Shown one piece after another: positions 62,680-64,000 of a stretch of DNA of 64,000 nt. The first letter of the stretch is position 1. Each line of letters starts with the position of its first letter. The position numbers and the translations under genes were made by a program. The notes under the pieces were generated by a model. It was not told the origin of the DNA. It searched no databases and saw only the letters and a list, made by a program, of their open reading frames with translations. The DNA is from Pseudomonadota bacterium (GTDB taxonomy: Bacteria > Pseudomonadota > Gammaproteobacteria > Steroidobacterales > Steroidobacteraceae), in assembly GCA_021805275.1 (NCBI GenBank), contig JAJZFQ010000043.1:1-64000 (forward strand), given 5' to 3'.

Positions 62680-63068
62680 CTTGAAGAGCAATCGCAGGGT
62701 ACAGGGTATTCGCCCGATCCTACCGGAGCCCGCCCGCGCTGCCTACACCCGACCCGGTCGGCTTCTCGAACAAGTGCTGGCGCGGTATATCAGTCCCCAG
62801 GACGACCTGGCGCGCAGTCGGGCGATTCCAGGCTGCCCCGGCGGCCCACGCGACGGCGGCCCACGCGACGGCGGCCCACGCGACGGCGGAGTGCCCCGAG
62901 CGCCCGCCCGGCGCGGGGAATCGGTCATCGTACAAGCGGACAGAGCTTCCGTGGGAGCATCCCCCCCGGCACGATGATACCTGCGCCACGGTAAGGGACC
63001 AGCCCGCGATGCGGCTGGCTTATCCTCAAGGGCGCGGCGATGATGCGGCCGGGAGGAACGCGAACCGC
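62680..63068. other. Divergent intergenic region with tandem repeat
   Basis: 389 bp between the HyuA-like gene and the hydrolase. No credible gene; the frame crossing it encodes a GGPRDGG repeat caused by the tandem DNA repeat at 62840. Promoters for both genes should lie here. Confidence 0.4.
62840..62884. repeat. Three tandem copies of a 15-bp unit
   Basis: GGCGGCCCACGCGAC is repeated three times without mismatch at 62840-62854, 62855-62869 and 62870-62884, followed by a partial GGCGG. It is a simple minisatellite-like slippage repeat. Confidence 0.9.
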
Positions 63069-63911
63069 ATGAACACAGCACTCACCGGAGGCCCGAGCAG
63101 CAACAGCGCCGCCGAGGCACCGCCCCACGGGTCCCAAGATGCACCTGATTCGACGCCCCTCGTATTGCTCTCGGGACATATGTCCAGCGCGGCGACCTGG
63201 GAGCATCAGGTCCGCCAGCTGCCGCGACAACGCAGGGTGGTGGTCCCGGACGCGCACTACGGCCTGAATTCCATCGCCGCGATGGCGCGAACGATCGCCG
63301 CGAGTGCCCCGGAGCGGTTCGACCTGGTTGGCTGGTCAATGGGCGGATACATCGCCCTCGAGCTCTACCCGCTGGTACGCGAGCGCATCCGATCCCTCAC
63401 CCTGATCAGCACCAGTGCCCGAGCGGAGAGCCGCGCTGCACTGATCCGGCGCGCAGAGTTTCTGCGCGCCGTACAGACCTCCGGACTGCGCGCCGCGTTT
63501 GTCGCGTCGCTGGATCAGATGATCAAGGATCCGCAGCGAGTCGATGCGGATTTTCGCGCGCGAATCATCTCCAACGCGGTCAACCTCGGTGAGGAGGTAC
63601 TGTTCAGTCAAATCAAGGCAATGATCGGTCGCAACGACAACCGCTCGCTCCTGGAGCAGATCGACTGTGAAACATTGGTCATAGCGGCGACCGATGATGA
63701 CGTCGTGCCGAAGGACTACACGGAAGAAATCGCGCGCCACATTCCACGCTCCCGGCTGCATATCGTGGCGGGCACGGGGCACTGCGCACCCTGGGAGAGA
63801 GCCGAGGAAATCAACAGGGTCCTGGCTAATTTCTGGCAAGGAATCGCTCACCACGAAGGCGTCACGATGATTGGCAGCGCCATCGCTCCGGCGTACAGTA
63901 CAAGCGATTGA
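63069..63911 (+). CDS. Alpha/beta hydrolase
   Basis: 280 residues from ATG 63069, with GGGAGGAA about 12 bases upstream; ATG 63009 would add 20 residues. The nucleophile elbow FDLVGWSMGGYIALELYP lies near residue 92. A catalytic Asp is likely in AATDDDVVPKDYTEE and His in AGTGHCAPWERAEEIN near residue 242. The oxyanion segment reads VLLSGHMSSAATWEHQ. A cytoplasmic esterase, lactonase or C-C hydrolase; the substrate is unknown. It is divergent from the HyuA-like gene. Confidence 0.82.
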   Translation: MNTALTGGPSSNSAAEAPPHGSQDAPDSTPLVLLSGHMSSAATWEHQVRQLPRQRRVVVPDAHYGLNSIAAMARTIAASAPERFDLVGWSMGGYIALELYPLVRERIRSLTLISTSARAESRAALIRRAEFLRAVQTSGLRAAFVASLDQMIKDPQRVDADFRARIISNAVNLGEEVLFSQIKAMIGRNDNRSLLEQIDCETLVIAATDDDVVPKDYTEEIARHIPRSRLHIVAGTGHCAPWERAEEINRVLANFWQGIAHHEGVTMIGSAIAPAYSTSD

Positions 63912-63943
63912 GGCTCGAGCGACATCACTCCCGTGGAGGCCAA

Positions 63944-64000
63944 ATGAACTGCCGTCGTAGCGCGTGGTCACTGATGCAATCGATGATGCCTATTCGCAAG
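63944..64000 (+). CDS. Start of an unidentified gene (runs off right edge)
   Basis: ATG 63944 follows a GGAGG motif at 63935-63939, and the frame stays open for the remaining 19 codons (MNCRRSAWSLMQSMMPIRK). It starts 32 bp after the hydrolase stop, so co-transcription is likely. Too short to identify. Confidence 0.4.
   Translation, partial: MNCRRSAWSLMQSMMPIRK

Noticed and set aside
62840..62884. CRISPR array
   Set aside because: The 15-bp units are directly adjacent with no spacers; it is a simple tandem repeat.
1..64000. tRNA, rRNA, insertion sequence or integrase genes
   Set aside because: None recognised on either strand; the accessory look comes from catabolic genes, not from visible mobile elements.

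Overview
The window is a GC-rich, densely coded stretch from a Gram-negative, probably aerobic bacterium. A TonB-dependent receptor with a signal peptide, two TPR-sulfotransferases, Spinster-like MFS transport and many flavin-dependent dehydrogenases suggest a proteobacterium. A gammaproteobacterium of the Steroidobacter kind is my best guess, but no ribosomal or housekeeping marker is present, so the taxon is inference.

Almost everything fits one theme: stepwise N-demethylation of quaternary, tertiary and secondary methylamines (betaines and their products) and disposal of the C1 units. There are five MttB-superfamily methyltransferases (4858-6417, 13478-15016, 23756-25285, 27435-29105, 43405-44991). 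None has an in-frame amber codon, so none can be a pyrrolysine enzyme. One corrinoid protein (25388-26089) serves the set. Further steps are covered by a trimethylamine-dehydrogenase-like flavoprotein (15132-17246), a complete heterotetrameric sarcosine oxidase soxBDAG (29290-34388), one dimethylglycine-oxidase-like and two dimethylglycine/sarcosine-dehydrogenase-like FAD+GcvT proteins (34577-37162, 47053-49512, 49561-51984), and purU (26460-27401).

Layout: 1-3531, an HcnB/HcnC-like amine oxidase pair and a partial unknown gene. 3660-6417, a GbdR/CdhR-like GlxA regulator divergent from the first MttB. 6418-7423, a wrecked MHS-type (betaine/proline class) transporter. 7424-10721, TPR-sulfotransferase and class V aminotransferase. 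10853-19361, TonB receptor divergent from MttB, TMADH-like enzyme and secreted CocE-type hydrolase. 19447-23586, phytoene-desaturase-like oxidase, BetI-like TetR and MFS. 23756-29105, MttB, corrinoid protein, DUF1638 remnant, purU and MttB. 29290-37162, sarcosine oxidase and DMGO-like protein. 37495-46250, aldehyde dehydrogenases, LysR, 3-HIBADH-like enzyme, fifth MttB and an MDR reductase. 46384-51984, XRE-cupin regulator with two demethylating flavoproteins. 52146-64000, second TPR-sulfotransferase, mmsA with divergent LysR, MFS, glpD, hydantoinase A-like gene and an alpha/beta hydrolase.

Proposed flow (inference): quaternary amines enter through the outer-membrane receptor and MFS carriers and lose a methyl group to the corrinoid protein through a substrate-specific MttB. 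Tertiary and secondary amines are then stripped oxidatively by the flavoproteins, whose GcvT domains capture formaldehyde on tetrahydrofolate. PurU releases formate and regenerates folate, and the aldehyde dehydrogenases handle the carbon skeletons. A corrinoid reductive activase and a methylcorrinoid:folate methyltransferase are not visible in the window. The most novel aspect is this oxidative organism's array of five different non-pyrrolysine MttBs around one corrinoid protein. A second is a shared AT-rich operator-like element (41391-41408 and 46297-46314) tying two divergent promoters together.
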